Numbered from the stretch's first letter, positions 1-13,644 are shown. The stretch: 64,000 bases of DNA from Ptiloglossa arizonensis (GCF_051014685.1 NW_027478531.1:1038187-1102186); one strand, 5' to 3'. The notes: a model not told the origin generated them from the sequence alone. Numbers and translations: made by a program.

Positions 1-525
1 GTTATTCGTTTCGAGCATCAGAACTGCGAAAATTTTGAGTTTCTCAAGCGTTTCTTACCTCCAAACTGCCATATCTCGCGAACGGAATGACCAATCCGCA
101 AAATTTCTATTGCATCTGAAAGTAGAAACTCGCCCGATTACAACGGTATGTGTAGTTTTGCCGTAGGCCGTTCCAGTTGTTCGTTTCGAGCATCAGAACT
201 GCGAAAATTTTGAGTTCCTCAAGCGTTTCTTACATCCAAACTGCCATATCTCGCGAACGGATTGACCGATCCGCAAAATTTCTGTTGCATCTGAAAGTAG
301 AAACTCGCCCGATTACAACGGTAGGTGTAGTTTTCCCCTAGGCCGTTCTAGTTATTCGTTTCGAGCATCAGAACTGCGAAAATTTTGAGTTTCTCAAGCG
401 TTTCTTACCTCCAAACTGCCATATCTCGCGAACGGATAGACCAATCCGCAAAATTTCTGTTGCATCTGAAAGTAGAAACTCGCCCGATTACAACGGTAGG
501 TGTAGTTTTCCCCTAGGCCGTTCTA

Positions 526-1080
526 GTTATTCGTTTCGAGCATCAGAACTGCGAAAATTTTGAGTTTCTCAAGCGTTTCTTGCATCCAAACGGCCATATC
601 TCTCGAACGGATTGACCATCGGCATAATTTCTGTTGCATCTGAAAGTAGAAACTCGCCCGATTACAACGGTATGCGTACTTCTCCCCTAGGACGTTCTAG
701 TCATTCGTTTCGAGCATCAGAACAGCGAAAATTTTGAGTTTCTCAACCGTCTCTTACTTCCAAACTGCCATATCTCGCGAACGGATCGACCAATCCGCAT
801 AATTTCTGTTGCATCTGAAAGTAGAAACACGCCCGATTACATCGGTATGGGTACTTTTCCCCTAGGCCGTTCTAGTTATACGTTTCGAGCATCAGAACTG
901 CGAAAATGTTGAGTTTCTCAAGCGTTTCTTACCTCCAAACTGCCACATCTCGCAAACGGATTGACCAATCCGCAAAATTTCTGTTGTGTCTGAAAGTAGA
1001 AACTCGCCCGATTACAACGGTATGTGTAGTTTTCCCCTAGGCCGTCCTATTTATTCGTTTGGAGCATCAGAACTGCGAAA
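526..1080 (+). repeat. Three-monomer block duplicated at 14695-15250
   Basis: The order of variants (TTGCATCCAAACGG unit with a GGACG ending; AACAGCG and CTCAACCG unit with GGTATGGGTAC; GTTATACG unit with CACATCTCGCAAACGG and GTTGTGTCTG) is the same at 14695-15250. The first unit here is only 174 bp because a base is missing near 618, inside the dyad; the distant copy is not shortened there. The two blocks have since diverged slightly. Confidence 0.8.
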
Positions 1081-1399
1081 ATTTTGAGTTTCTCAAGCGC
1101 TTCTTACTTCCAAACTGCCATATCTCGCGAACGGATTGACCAATCCGCAAAATTTCTGTTGCTTCTGAAAGTAGAAACTCGCCCGATTACAACGGTATGC
1201 GCACTTTTCCCCTAGGGCGTTCTAGTTATTCGTTTCGAGCATCAGAACTGCGAAAATTTTAAGTTTCTCAAGCGTTTCTTACCTCCAAACTGCCATATCT
1301 CGCGAACGGAATGACCAATCCGCAAAATTTCTGTTGCATCTGAAAGTAGAAACTCGCCCGATTACAACGGTATGCGCACTTTTCCCCTAGGCCGTTCTA

Positions 1400-2274
1400 G
1401 TTATTCGTTTCGAGCATCAGAACTGCGAAAATTTTGAGTTTCTCAAGCGTTTCTTACCTCCAAACTGCCATATCTCGCGAACGGAATGACCAATCCGCAA
1501 AATTTCTGTTGCATCTGAAAGTAGAAACTCGCCCGATTACAACGGTATGTGTAGTTTTCCCCTAGGCCGTTCCAGTTGTTCGTTTCGAGCATCAGAACTG
1601 CGAAAATTTTGAGTTCCTCAAGCGTTTCTTACATCCAAACTGCCATATCTCGCGAACGGATTGACCGATCCGCAAAATTTCTGTTGCATCTGAAAGAAGA
1701 AACTCGCCCGATTACAACGGTATGCGCACTTTTCCCCTAGGCCATTCTAGTTATTCGTTTCGAGCATCAGAACTGCGCAAATTTTGCGTTTCTCAAGCGT
1801 TTCTTACCTCCAAACTGCCATATCTCGCGAACGGATTGACCAATCCGCAAAATTTCTGTTGCATCTGAAAGTAGAAACCCGCCCAATTACAACGGTATGC
1901 GTACTTTTCCCCTAGGCCGTTCTAGTTATTCGTTTCGAGCATCAGAACTGCGAAAATTTTGAGTTTCTCAAGCGCTTCTTTCCTCCAAACTGCCATATCT
2001 CGCGAACGGATTGACCAATCCGCAAAATTTCTGTTGCTTCTGAAAGTAGAAACTCGCCCGATTACAACGGTATGCGCACTTTTCCCCTAGGCCGTTCTAG
2101 TTATTCGTTTCGAGCATCAGAACTGCGAACATTTTGAGTTTCTCAAGCGTTTCTGACCTCCAAACTGCCATATCTCGCGAACGGATTGACCAATCCGCAA
2201 AATTGCTGTTGCATCTGAAAGTAGAATCTCGCCCGATTACAACGGTAGGTGTAGTTTTCCCCTAGGTCGTTCCT
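1400..2274 (+). repeat. Five-monomer block, copy 1 (copy 2 at 4024-4898)
   Basis: Five successive units carry the same rare marks as 4024-4898: GTTCCAGTTGTT junction, GACCGATCC with GAAAGAAGAAAC, GCGCAAATTTTGCG, GCTTCTTTCCTCC with TTGCTTCTG, and the AAAATTGCTG unit. The offset is 2624 bp (15 monomers minus one base). It is a segmental copy inside the array. Confidence 0.8.
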
Positions 2275-2974
2275 GTTATTCGTTTCGAGCATCGGAACAG
2301 CGAAAATTTTGAGATTCTCAAGCGCTTCTTACTTCCAAACTGCCATATCTCGCGAACGGATTGACCAATCCGCAAAATTTCTGTTGCTTCTGAAAGTAGA
2401 AACTCGCCCGATTACAACGGTATGCGCACTTTTCCCCTAGGGCGTTCTAGTTATTCGTTTCGAGCATCAGAACTGCGAAAATTTTAAGTTTCTCAAGCGT
2501 TTCTTACCTCCAAACTGCCATATCTCGCGAACGGAATGACCAATCCGCAAAATTTCTGTTGCATCTGAAAGTAGAAACTCGCCCGATTACAACGGTATGC
2601 GTACTTCTACCCTAGGCCGTTCTAGTTATTCGTTTCGAGCATCAGAACTGCGAAAATTTTGAGTTTCTCAAGCGCTTCTTACCTCCAAACTGCCATATCT
2701 CGCGAACGGATTGACCAATCCGCAAAATTTCTGTTGCTTCTGAAAGTAGAAACTCGCCCGATTACAACGGTATGCGCACTTTTCCCCTAGGCCTTTCTAG
2801 TTATTCGTTTCGAGCATCAGAACTGCGAAAATTTTGAGTTTCTCAAGCGTTTCTTACCTCCAAACTGCCATATCTCGCGAACGGAATGACCAATCCGCAA
2901 AATTTCTGTTGCATCTGAAAGTAGAAACTCGCCCGATTACAACGGTATGTGTAGTTTTCCCCTAGGCCGTTCTA

Positions 2975-5073
2975 GTTATTCGTTTGGAGCATCAGAACTG
3001 CGAAAATTTTGAGTTTCTCAAGCGTTTCTTACCTCCAAAATGCCATATCTCGCGAACACATTTACCAATCCGCAAAATTTCTGTTGCATTTGAAATTAGA
3101 AACTCGCCCGATTACAACGGTATGCGCATTTTTCCCCTGGGCCGTTCTAGTTATTCGTTTCGAGCATCAGAACTGCGAAAATTTTGAGTTTCTAAAGCGT
3201 TTCTTTCATCCAAACGGCCATATCTCGCGAACGGATTGACCAATCCGCAAAATTTCTGTTGCATCTGAAAGCAGAAACTCGCCCGATTACAACGGTATGC
3301 GTACTCCTCCCCTAGGCCGTTCTAGTTATTCGTTTCGAGCATCAGAACTGCGAAAATTTTGAGTTTCTCAAGCGTTTCTGACCTACAAACTGCCATATCT
3401 CGCGAACGGATTGACCAATCCGCAAAATTTCTGTTGCATCTGAAAGTAGAAACTCGCCCGATTACAACGGTATGCGCACTTTTCCCCTAGGCCGTTCTAG
3501 TTATTCGTTTCGAGCATCAGAACTGCGAACATTTTGAGTTTCTCAAGCGTTTCTGACCTCCAAACTGCCATATCTCGCGAACGGATTGACCAGTCCGCAA
3601 AATTTCTGTTGCATCTGAAACTAGAATCTCGCCCGATTCAACGGTAGGTGTAGTTTTCCCCTAGGCCGTTCTAGTTATTCGTTTCGAGCATCAGAACTGC
3701 GAACATTTTGTGTTTTTCAAGCGTTTCTTACCTCAAAACTGCCATATCTCGCGAACGGATTGACCAATCCGCAAAATTTCTGTTGCATCTGAAAGTAGAA
3801 ACTCGCTCGATTACAACGGTATGAGTAGTTTTCCCCTAGGCCGTTTTAGTTATTCGTTTCGAGCATCAGAACTGCGAAAATTTTGAGTTTCTCAAGCGCT
3901 TCTTTCCTCCAAACTGCCGTATCTCGCGAACGGATTGACCAATCCGCAAAATTTCTGTTGCTTCTGAAAGTAGAAACTCGCCCGATTACAACGGTATGCG
4001 CACTTTTCCCCTAGGCCGTTCTAGTTATTCGTTTCGAGCATCAGAACTGCGAAAATTTTGAGTTTCTCAAGCGTTTCTTACCTCCAAACTGCCATATCTC
4101 GCGAACGGAATGACCAATCCGCAAAATTTCTGTTGCATCTGAAAGTAGAAACTCGCCCGATTACAACGGTATGTGTAGTTTTCCCCTAGGCCGTTCCAGT
4201 TGTTCGTTTCGAGCATCAGAACTGCGAAAATTTTGAGTTCCTCAAGCGTTTCTTACATCCAAACTGCCATATCTCGCGAACGGATTGACCGATCCGCAAA
4301 ATTTCTGTTGCATCTGAAAGAAGAAACTCGCCCGATTACAACGGTATGCGCACTTTTCCCCTAGGCCATTCTAGTTATTCGTTTCGAGCATCAGAACTGC
4401 GCAAATTTTGCGTTTCTCAAGCGTTTCTTACCTCCAAACTGCCATATCTCGCGAACGGATTGACCAATCCGCAAAATTTCTGTTGCATCTGAAAGTAGAA
4501 ACCCGCCCAATTACAACGGTATGCGTACTTTTCCCCTAGGCCGTTCTAGTTATTCGTTTCGAGCATCAGAACTGCGAAAATTTTGAGTTTCTCAAGCGCT
4601 TCTTTCCTCCAAACTGCCATATCTCGCGAACGGATTGACCAATCCGCAAAATTTCTGTTGCTTCTGAAAGTAGAAACTCGCCCGATTACAACGGTATGCG
4701 CACTTTTCCCCTAGGCCGTTCTAGTTATTCGTTTGGAGCATCAGAACTGCGAACATTTTGAGTTTCTCAAGCGTTTCTGACCTCCAAACTGCCATATCTC
4801 GCGAACGGATTGACCAATCCGCAAAATTGCTGTTGCATCTGAAAGTAGAATCTCGCCCGATTACAACGGTAGGTGTAGTTTTCCCCTAGGTCGTTCCTGT
4901 TATTCGTTTCGAGCATCGGAACAGCGAAAATTTTGAGATTCTCAAGCGTTTCTTACATCCAAACTGCCATATCTCGCGAACGGATCGACCAATCCGCAAA
5001 ATTTCTGTTGCATCTGAAAGTAGAAACACGCCCGATTACATTGGTATGGGTACTTTTCCCCTAGGCCGTTCTA
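2975..5073 (+). repeat. 11-mer HOR family, composite 12-monomer copy
   Basis: It begins with the marker unit M1 (GTTTGGAG, CAAAATGCC, ACACATTTACC, GCGCATTTTT) and ends with M11 (CATCGGAACAGCG, ACATTGGTATGGGTAC). In between are M5-, M6-, M7-, M8- and M9-like units (3150-4023), then the duplicated block 4024-4898, which supplies M10. The copy therefore joins part of the HOR to a segment from the left edge. Confidence 0.75.
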
Positions 5074-6473
5074 GTTATTCGTTTGGAGCATCAGAACTGC
5101 GAAAATTTTGAGTTTCTCAAGCGTTTCTTACCTCCAAAATGCCATATCTCGCGAACACATTTACCAATCCGCAAAATTTCTGTTGCATTTGAAAGTAGAA
5201 ACTCGCCCGATTACAACGGTATGCGCATTTTTCCCCTGGGCCGTTCTAGTTATTCGTTTCGAGCATCAGAACTGCGAAAATTTTGAGTTTCTAAAGCGTT
5301 TCTTTCATCCAAACGGCCATATCTCGCGAACGGATTGACCAATCCGCAAAATTTCTGTTGCATCTGAAAGCAGAAACTCGCCCGATTACAACGGTATGCG
5401 TACCCCTCCCCTAGGCCGTTCTAGTTATTCGTTTCGAGCATCAGAACTGCGAAAATTTTGAGTTTCTCAAGCGTTTCTGACCTACAAACTGCCATATCTC
5501 GCGAACGGATTGACCAATCCGCAAAATTTTTGTTGCATCTGATAGTAGAAACTCGCCCGATTACAACGGTAGGTGTAGTTTTCCCCTAGGCCGTTCTGGT
5601 TATTCGTTTCGAGCATCAGAACTGCGAAAATTTTGAGTTTCTCAAGCGTTTCTTAGCTCCAAAATGCCATATCTCGCGAACGCATTTACCAATCCGCAAA
5701 ATTTCTGTTGCATTTGAAAATAGAAACTCGCCCGATTACAACGGTATGCGCATTTTTCCCCTGGGCCGTTCTAGTTATTCGTTTCGAGCATCAGAACTGC
5801 GAAAATTTTGAGTTTCTAAAGCGTTTCTTTCATCCAAACGGCCATATCTCGCGAACGGATTGACCAATCCGCAAAATTTCTGTTGCATCTGAAAGCAGAA
5901 ACTCGCCCGATTACAACGGTATGCGTACTCCTCCCCTAGGCCGTTCTAGTTATTCGTTTCGAGCATCAGAACTGCGAAAATTTTGAGTTTCTCAAGCGTT
6001 TCTGACCTACAAACTGCCATATCTCGCGAACGGATTGACCAATCCACAAAATTTCTGTTGCATCTGAAAGTAGAAACTCGCCCGATTACAACGGTATGCG
6101 CACTTTTCCCCTAGGCCGTTCTAGTTATTCGTTTCGAGCATCAGAACTGCGAACATTTTGAGTTTCTCAAGCGTTTCTGACCTCCAAACTGCCATATCTC
6201 GCGAACGGATTGACCAATCCGCAAAATTGCTGTTGCATCTGAAAGTAGAATCTCGCCCGATTACAACGGTAGGTGTAGTTTTCCCCTAGGTCGTTCCTGT
6301 TATTCGTTTCGAGCATCGGAACAGCGAAAATTTTGAGATTCTCAAGCGTTTCTTACATCCAAACTGCCATATCTCGCGAACGGATCGACCAATCCGCAAA
6401 ATTTCTGCTGCATCTGAAAGTAGAAACACGCCCGATTACATTGGTATGGGTACTTTTCCCCTAGGCCGTTCTA
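5074..6473 (+). repeat. 11-mer HOR, shortened 8-monomer copy
   Basis: Units run M1, M2, M3, M4, M5, M6, M10, M11. M7 to M9 are missing, and the length of 1400 bp equals 1924 minus 524 (three monomers, one of them the 174-bp unit). M6 and M10 join in register, as expected from unequal crossover between similar monomers. Confidence 0.8.
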
Positions 6474-8397
6474 GTTATTCGTTTGGAGCATCAGAACTGC
6501 GAAAATTTTGAGTTTCTCAAGCGTTTCTTACCTCCAAAATGCCATATCTCGCGAACACATTTACCAATCCGCAAAATTTCTGTTGCATTTGAAAGTAGAA
6601 ACTCGCCCGATTACAACGGTATGCGCATTTTTCCCCTGGGCCGTTCTAGTTATTCGTTTCGAGCATCAGAACTGCGAACATTTTGAGTTTCTCAAGCGTT
6701 TCTGACCTCCAAACTGCCATATCTCGCGAACGGATTGACCAATCCGCAAAATTTCTGTTGCATCTGAAAGCAGAAACTCGCCCGATTACAACGGTATGCG
6801 TACCCCTCCCCTAGGCCGTTCTAGTTATTCGTTTCGAGCATCAGAACTGCGAAAATTTTGAGTTTCTCAAGCGTTTCTGACCTACAAACTGCCATATCTC
6901 GCGAACGGATTGACCAATCCGCAAAATTTTTGTTGCATCTGATAGTAGAAACTCGCCCGATTACAACGGTAGGTGTAGTTTTCCCCTAGGCCGTTCTGCT
7001 TATTCGTTTCGAGCATCAGAACTGCGAAAATTTTGAGTTTCTCAAGCGTTTCTTACCTCCAAAATGCCATATCTCGCGAACGCATTTACCAATCCGCAAA
7101 ATTTCTGTTGCATTTGAAAGTAGAAACTCGCCCGATTACAACGGTATGCGCATTTTTCCCCTGGGCCGTTCTAGTTATTCGTTTCGAGCATCAGAACTGC
7201 GAAAATTTTGAGTTTCTAAAGCGTTTCTTTCATCCAAACGGCCATATCTCGCGAACGGATTGACCAATCCGCAAAATTTCTGTTGCATCTGAAAGCAGAA
7301 ACTCGCCCGATTACAACGGTATGCGTACTCCTCCCCTAGGCCGTTCTAGTTATTCGTTTCGAGCATCAGAACTGCGAAAATTTTGAGTTTCTCAAGCGTT
7401 TCTGACCTACAAACTGCCATATCTCGCGAACGGATTGACCAATCCACAAAATTTCTGTTGCATCTGAAAGTAGAAACTCGCCCGATTACAACGGTATGCG
7501 CACTTTTCCCCTAGGCCGTTCTAGTTATTCGTTTCGAGCATCAGAACTGCGAACATTTTGAGTTTCTCAAGCGTTTCTGACCTCCAAACTGCCATATCTC
7601 GCGAACGGATTGACCAGTCCGCAAAATTTCTGTTGCATCTGAAAGTAGAATCTCGCCCGATTCAACGGTAGGTGTAGTTTTCCCCTAGGCCGTTCTAGTT
7701 ATTCGTTTCGAGCATCAGAACTGCGAACATTTTGTGTTTTTCAAGCGTTTCTTACCTCAAAACTGCCATATCTCGCGAACGGATTGACCAATCCGCAAAA
7801 TTTCTGTTGCATCTGAAAGTAGAAACTCGCTCGATTACAACGGTATGAGTAGTTTTCCCCTAGGCCGTTTTAGTTATTCGTTTCGAGCATCAGAACTGCG
7901 AAAATTTTGAGTTTCTCAAGCGCTTCTTTCCTCCAAACTGCCATATCTCGCGAACGGATTGACCAATCCGCAAAATTTCTGTTGCTTCTGAAAGTAGAAA
8001 CTCGCCCGATTACAACGGTATGCGCACTTTTCCCCTAGGCCGTTCTAGTTATTCGTTTCGAGCATCAGAACTGCGAACATTTTGAGTTTCTCAAGCGTTT
8101 CTGACCTCCAAACTGCCATATCTCGCGAACGGATTGACCAATCCGCAAAATTGCTGTTGCATCTGAAAGTAGAATCTCGCCCGATTACAACGGTAGGTGT
8201 AGTTTTCCCCTAGGTCGTTCCTGTTATTCGTTTCGAGCATCGGAACAGCGAAAATTTTGAGATTCTCAAGCGTTTCTTACATCCAAACTGCCATATCTCG
8301 CGAACGGATCGACCAATCCGCAAAATTTCTGTTGCATCTGAAAGTAGAAACACGCCCGATTACATTGGTATGGGTACTTTTCCCCTAGGCCGTTCTA
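6474..8397 (+). repeat. 11-mer HOR, full 1924-bp copy
   Basis: This is the clearest full unit: M1 6474, M2 6649, M3 6824, M4 6999, M5 7174, M6 7349, M7 7524 (174 bp), M8 7698, M9 7873, M10 8048, M11 8223. M2 is chimeric in this copy: its 5' part (GAACATTTT, CTGACCTCC) is M7/M10-like and its 3' part (GAAAGCAGAAAC, GCGTACCCCTCCC) is M2-like, so an exchange fell inside one monomer. Confidence 0.85.
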
Positions 8398-10671
8398 GTT
8401 ATTCGTTTGGAGCATCAGAACTGCGAAAATTTTGAGTTTCTCAAGCGTTTCTTACCTCCAAAATGCCATATCTCGCGAACACATTTACCAATCCGCAAAA
8501 TTTCTGTTGCATTTGAAAGTAGAAACTCGCCCGATTACAACGGTATGCGCATTTTTCCCCTGGGCCGTTCTAGTTATTCGTTTCGAGCATCAGAACTGCG
8601 AAAATTTTGAGTTTCTAAAGCGTTTCTTTCATCCAAACGGCCATATCTCGCGAACGGATTGACCAATCCGCAAAATTTCTGTTGCATCTGAAAGCAGAAA
8701 CTCGCCCGATTACAACGGTGTGCGTACCCCTCCCCTAGGCCGTTCTAGTTATTCGTTTCGAGCATCAGAACTGCGAAAATTTTGAGTTTCTCAAGCGTTT
8801 CTGACCTACAAACTGCCATATCTCGCGAACGGATTGACCAATCCGCAAAATTTTTGTTGCATCTGATAGTAGAAACTCGCCCGATTACAACGGTAGGTGT
8901 AGTTTTCCCCTAGGCCGTTCTGGTTATTCGTTTCGAGCATCAGAACTGCGAAAATTTTGAGTTTCTCAAGCGTTTCTTACCTCCAAAATGCCATATCTCG
9001 CGAACGCATTTACCAATCCGCAAAATTTCTGTTGCATTTGAAAGTAGAAACTCGCCCGATTACAACGGTATGCGCATTTTTCCCCTGGGCCGTTCTAGTT
9101 ATTCGTTTCGAGCATCAGAACTGCGAAAATTTTGAGTTTCTAAAGCGTTTCTTTCATCCAAACGGCCATATCTCGCGAACGGATTGACCAATCCGCAAAA
9201 TTTCTGTTGCATCTGAAAGCAGAAACTCGCCCGATTACAACGGTATGCGTACTCCTCCCCTAGGCCGTTCTGCTTATTCGTTTCGAGCATCAGAACTGCG
9301 AAAATTTTGAGTTTCTCAAGCGTTTCTTACCTCCAAAATGCCATATCTCGCGAACGCATTTACCAATCCGCAAAATTTCTGTTGCATTTGAAAGTAGAAA
9401 CTCGCCCGATTACAACGGTATGCGCATTTTTCCCCTGGGCCGTTCTAGTTATTCGTTTCGAGCATCAGAACTGCGAAAATTTTGAGTTTCTAAAGCGTTT
9501 CTTTCATCCAAACGGCCATATCTCGCGAACGGATTGACCAATCCGCAAAATTTCTGTTGCATCTGAAAGCAGAAACTCGCCCGATTACAACGGTATGCGT
9601 ACTCCTCCCCTAGGCCGTTCTAGTTATTCGTTTCGAGCATCAGAACTGCGAAAATTTTGAGTTTCTCAAGCGTTTCTGACCTACAAACTGCCATATCTCG
9701 CGAACGGATTGACCAATCCACAAAATTTCTGTTGCATCTGAAAGTAGAAACTCGCCCGATTACAACGGTATGCGCACTTTTCCCCTAGGCCGTTCTAGTT
9801 ATTCGTTTCGAGCATCAGAACTGCGAACATTTTGAGTTTCTCAAGCGTTTCTGACCTCCAAACTGCCATATCTCGCGAACGGATTGACCAGTCCGCAAAA
9901 TTTCTGTTGCATCTGAAAGTAGAATCTCGCCCGATTCAACGGTAGGTGTAGTTTTCCCCTAGGCCGTTCTAGTTATTCGTTTCGAGCATCAGAACTGCGA
10001 ACATTTTGTGTTTTTCAAGCGTTTCTTACCTCAAAACTGCCATATCTCGCGAACGGATTGACCAATCCGCAAAATTTCTGTTGCATCTGAAAGTAGAAAC
10101 TCGCTCGATTACAACGGTATGAGTAGTTTTCCCCTAGGCCGTTTTAGTTATTCGTTTCGAGCATCAGAACTGCGAAAATTTTGAGTTTCTCAAGCGCTTC
10201 TTTCCTCCAAACTGCCATATCTCGCGAACGGATTGACCAATCCGCAAAATTTCTGTTGCTTCTGAAAGTAGAAACTCGCCCGATTACAACGGTATGCGCA
10301 CTTTTCCCCTAGGCCGTTCTAGTTATTCGTTTCGAGCATCAGAACTGCGAACATTTTGAGTTTCTCAAGCGTTTCTGACCTCCAAACTGCCATATCTCGC
10401 GAACGGATTGACCAATCCGCAAAATTGCTGTTGCATCTGAAAGTAGAATCTCGCCCGATTACAACGGTAGGTGTAGTTTTCCCCTAGGTCGTTCCTGTTA
10501 TTCGTTTCGAGCATCGGAACAGCGAAAATTTTGAGATTCTCAAGCGTTTCTTACATCCAAACTGCCATATCTCGCGAACGGATCGACCAATCCGCAAAAT
10601 TTCTGTTGCATCTGAAAGTAGAAACACGCCCGATTACATTGGTATGGGTACTTTTCCCCTAGGCCGTTCTA
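8398..10671 (+). repeat. 11-mer HOR, enlarged 13-monomer copy
   Basis: The M4-M5 dimer is present twice (8923-9272 and 9273-9622), giving 2274 bp. The first M4 follows a GTTCTGGTT junction, as in the copies at 10672 and 13645. The second follows GTTCTGCTT, as in the copy at 6474. The extra dimer is therefore best explained by unequal crossover between two HOR copies. Confidence 0.85.
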
Positions 10672-12595
10672 GTTATTCGTTTGGAGCATCAGAACTGCGA
10701 AAATTTTGAGTTTCTCAAGCGTTTCTTACATCCAAAATGCCATATCTCGCGAACACATTTACCAATCCGCAAAATTTCTGTTGCATTTGAAAGTAGAAAC
10801 TCGCCCGATTACAACGGTATGCGCATTTTTCCCCTGGGCCGTTCTAGTTATTCGTTTCGAGCATCAGAACTGCGAAAATTTTGAGTTTCTAAAGCGTTTC
10901 TTTCATCCAAACGGCCATATCTCGCGAACGGATTGACCAATCCGCAAAATTTCTGTTGCATCTGAAAGCAGAAACTCGCCCGATTACAACGGTGTGCGTA
11001 CCCCTCCCCTAGGCCGTTCTAGTTATTCGTTTCGAGCATCAGAACTGCGAAAATTTTGAGTTTCTCAAGCGTTTCTGACCTACAAACTGCCATATCTCGC
11101 GAACGGATTGACCAATCCGCAAAATTTTTGTTGCATCTGATAGTAGAAACTCGCCCGATTACAACGGTAGGTGTAGTTTTCCCCTAGGCCGTTCTGGTTA
11201 TTCGTTTCGAGCATCAGAACTGCGAAAATTTTGAGTTTCTCAAGCGTTTCTTACCTCCAAAATGCCATATCTCGCGAACGCATTTACCAATCCGCAAAAT
11301 TTCTGTTGCATTTGAAAGTAGAAACTCGCCCGATTACAACGGTATGCGCATTTTTCCCCTGGGCCGTTCTAGTTATTCGTTTCGAGCATCAGAACTGCGA
11401 AAATTTTGAGTTTCTAAAGCGTTTCTTTCATCCAAACGGCCATATCTCGCGAACGGATTGACCAATCCGCAAAATTTCTGTTGCATCTGAAAGCAGAAAC
11501 TCGCCCGATTACAACGGTATGCGTACTCCTCCCCTAGGCCGTTCTAGTTATTCGTTTCGAGCATCAGAACTGCGAAAATTTTGAGTTTCTCAAGCGTTTC
11601 TGACCTACAAACTGCCATATCTCGCGAACGGATTGACCAATCCACAAAATTTCTGTTGCATCTGAAAGTAGAAACTCGCCCGATTACAACGGTATGCGCA
11701 CTTTTCCCCTAGGCCGTTCTAGTTATTCGTTTCGAGCATCAGAACTGCGAACATTTTGAGTTTCTCAAGCGTTTCTGACCTCCAAACTGCCATATCTCGC
11801 GAACGGATTGACCAGTCCGCAAAATTTCTGTTGCATCTGAAAGTAGAATCTCGCCCGATTCAACGGTAGGTGTAGTTTTCCCCTAGGCCGTTCTAGTTAT
11901 TCGTTTCGAGCATCAGAACTGCGAACATTTTGTGTTTTTCAAGCGTTTCTTACCTCAAAACTGCCATATCTCGCGAACGGATTGACCAATCCGCAAAATT
12001 TCTGTTGCATCTGAAATTAGAAACTCGCTCGATTACAACGGTATGAGTAGTTTTCCCCTAGGCCGTTTTAGTTATTCGTTTCGAGCATCAGAACTGCGAA
12101 AATTTTGAGTTTCTCAAGCGCTTCTTTCCTCCAAACTGCCATATCTCGCGAACGGATTGACCAATCCGCAAAATTTCTGTTGCTTCTGAAAGTAGAAACT
12201 CGCCCGATTACAACGGTATGCGCACTTTTCCCCTAGGCCGTTCTAGTTATTCGTTTCGAGCATCAGAACTGCGAACATTTTGAGTTTCTCAAGCGTTTCT
12301 GACCTCCAAACTGCCATATCTCGCGAACGGATTGACCAATCCGCAAAATTGCTGTTGCATCTGAAAGTAGAATCTCGCCCGATTACAACGGTAGGTGTAG
12401 TTTTCCCCTAGGTCGTTCCTGTTATTCGTTTCGAGCATCGGAACAGCGAAAATTTTGAGATTCTCAAGCGTTTCTTACATCCAAACTGCCATATCTCGCG
12501 AACGGATCGACCAATCCGCAAAATTTCTGTTGCATCTGAAAGTAGAAACACGCCCGATTACATTGGTATGGGTACTTTTCCCCTAGGCCGTTCTA
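10672..12595 (+). repeat. 11-mer HOR, full 1924-bp copy
   Basis: All eleven units follow in the M1-M11 order, with the 174-bp M7 at 11722-11895. It differs from the copy at 6474 at only a few positions seen by eye, such as TTACATCCAAAATG in M1 and the GGTGTGCG form of M2. Confidence 0.85.
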
Positions 12596-13644
12596 GTTAT
12601 TCGTTTGGAGCATCAGAACTGCGAAAATTTTGAGTTTCTCAAGCGTTTCTTACCTCCAAAATGCCATATCTCGCGAACACATTTACCAATCCGCAAAATT
12701 TCTGTTGCATTTGAAAGTAGAAACTCGCCCGATTACAACGGTATGCGCATTTTTCCCCTGGGCCGTTCTAGTTATTCGTTTCGAGCATCAGAACTGCGAA
12801 AATTTTGAGTTTCTAAAGCGTTTCTTTCATCCAAACGGCCATATCTCGCGAACGGATTGACCAATCCGCAAAATTTCTGTTGCATCTGAAAGCAGAAACT
12901 CGCCCGATTACAACGGTGTGCGTACCCCTCCCCTAGGCCGTTCTAGTTATTCGTTTCGAGCATCAGAACTGCGAAAATTTTGAGTTTCTCAAGCGTTTCT
13001 TGCATCCAAACGGCCATATCTCGCGAACGGATTGACCAATCCGCATAATTTCTGTTGCATCTGAAAGTAGAAACTCGCCCGATTACAACGGTATGCGCAC
13101 TTTTCCCCTAGGCCGTTCTAGTTATTCGTTTCGAGCATCAGAACTGCGAACATTTTGAGTTTCTCAAGCGTTTCTGACCTCCAAACTGCCATATCTCGCG
13201 AACGGATTGACCAGTCCGCAAAATTTCTGTTGCATCTGAAAGTAGAATCTCGCCCGATTCAACGGTAGGTGTAGTTTTCCCCTAGGCCGTTCTAGTTATT
13301 CGTTTCGAGCATCAGAACTGCGAACATTTTGAGTTTCTCAAGCGTTTCTGACCTCCAAACTGCCATATCTCGCGAACGGATTGACCAATCCGCAAAATTG
13401 CTGTTGCATCTGAAAGTAGAATCTCGCCCGATTACAACGGTAGGTGTAGTTTTCCCCTAGGTCGTTCCTGTTATTCGTTTCGAGCATCGGAACAGCGAAA
13501 ATTTTGAGATTCTCAAGCGTTTCTTACATCCAAACTGCCATATCTCGCGAACGGATCGACCAATCCGCAAAATTTCTGTTGCATCTGAAAGTAGAAACAC
13601 GCCCGATTACATTGGTATGGGTACTTTTCCCCTAGGCCGTTCTA
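12596..13644 (+). repeat. 11-mer HOR, shortened 6-monomer copy
   Basis: Units are M1, M2, a chimeric unit at 12946, M7 (174 bp, 13121-13294), M10 and M11. The unit at 12946 carries TTGCATCCAAACGG, a mark otherwise seen at 526 and 14695, so foreign monomer sequence was spliced in when the copy was shortened. Its length of 1049 bp equals 1924 minus five monomers. Confidence 0.8.

Larger units (their letters stand above)
1..2974 (+). repeat. Left-edge block of mixed monomers
   Basis: There are seventeen monomers without one clear HOR. Local kinship is visible: about 1095-1375 recurs at about 2320-2600 (offset 1225, marked by AAAATTTTAAG and the GGCGTTCTA ending), and the unit at 1400 recurs at 2800 and 4024 (marked by GGAATGACC with a TATGTGTAG ending). 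The window starts inside the array, so no left boundary is seen. Confidence 0.8.
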
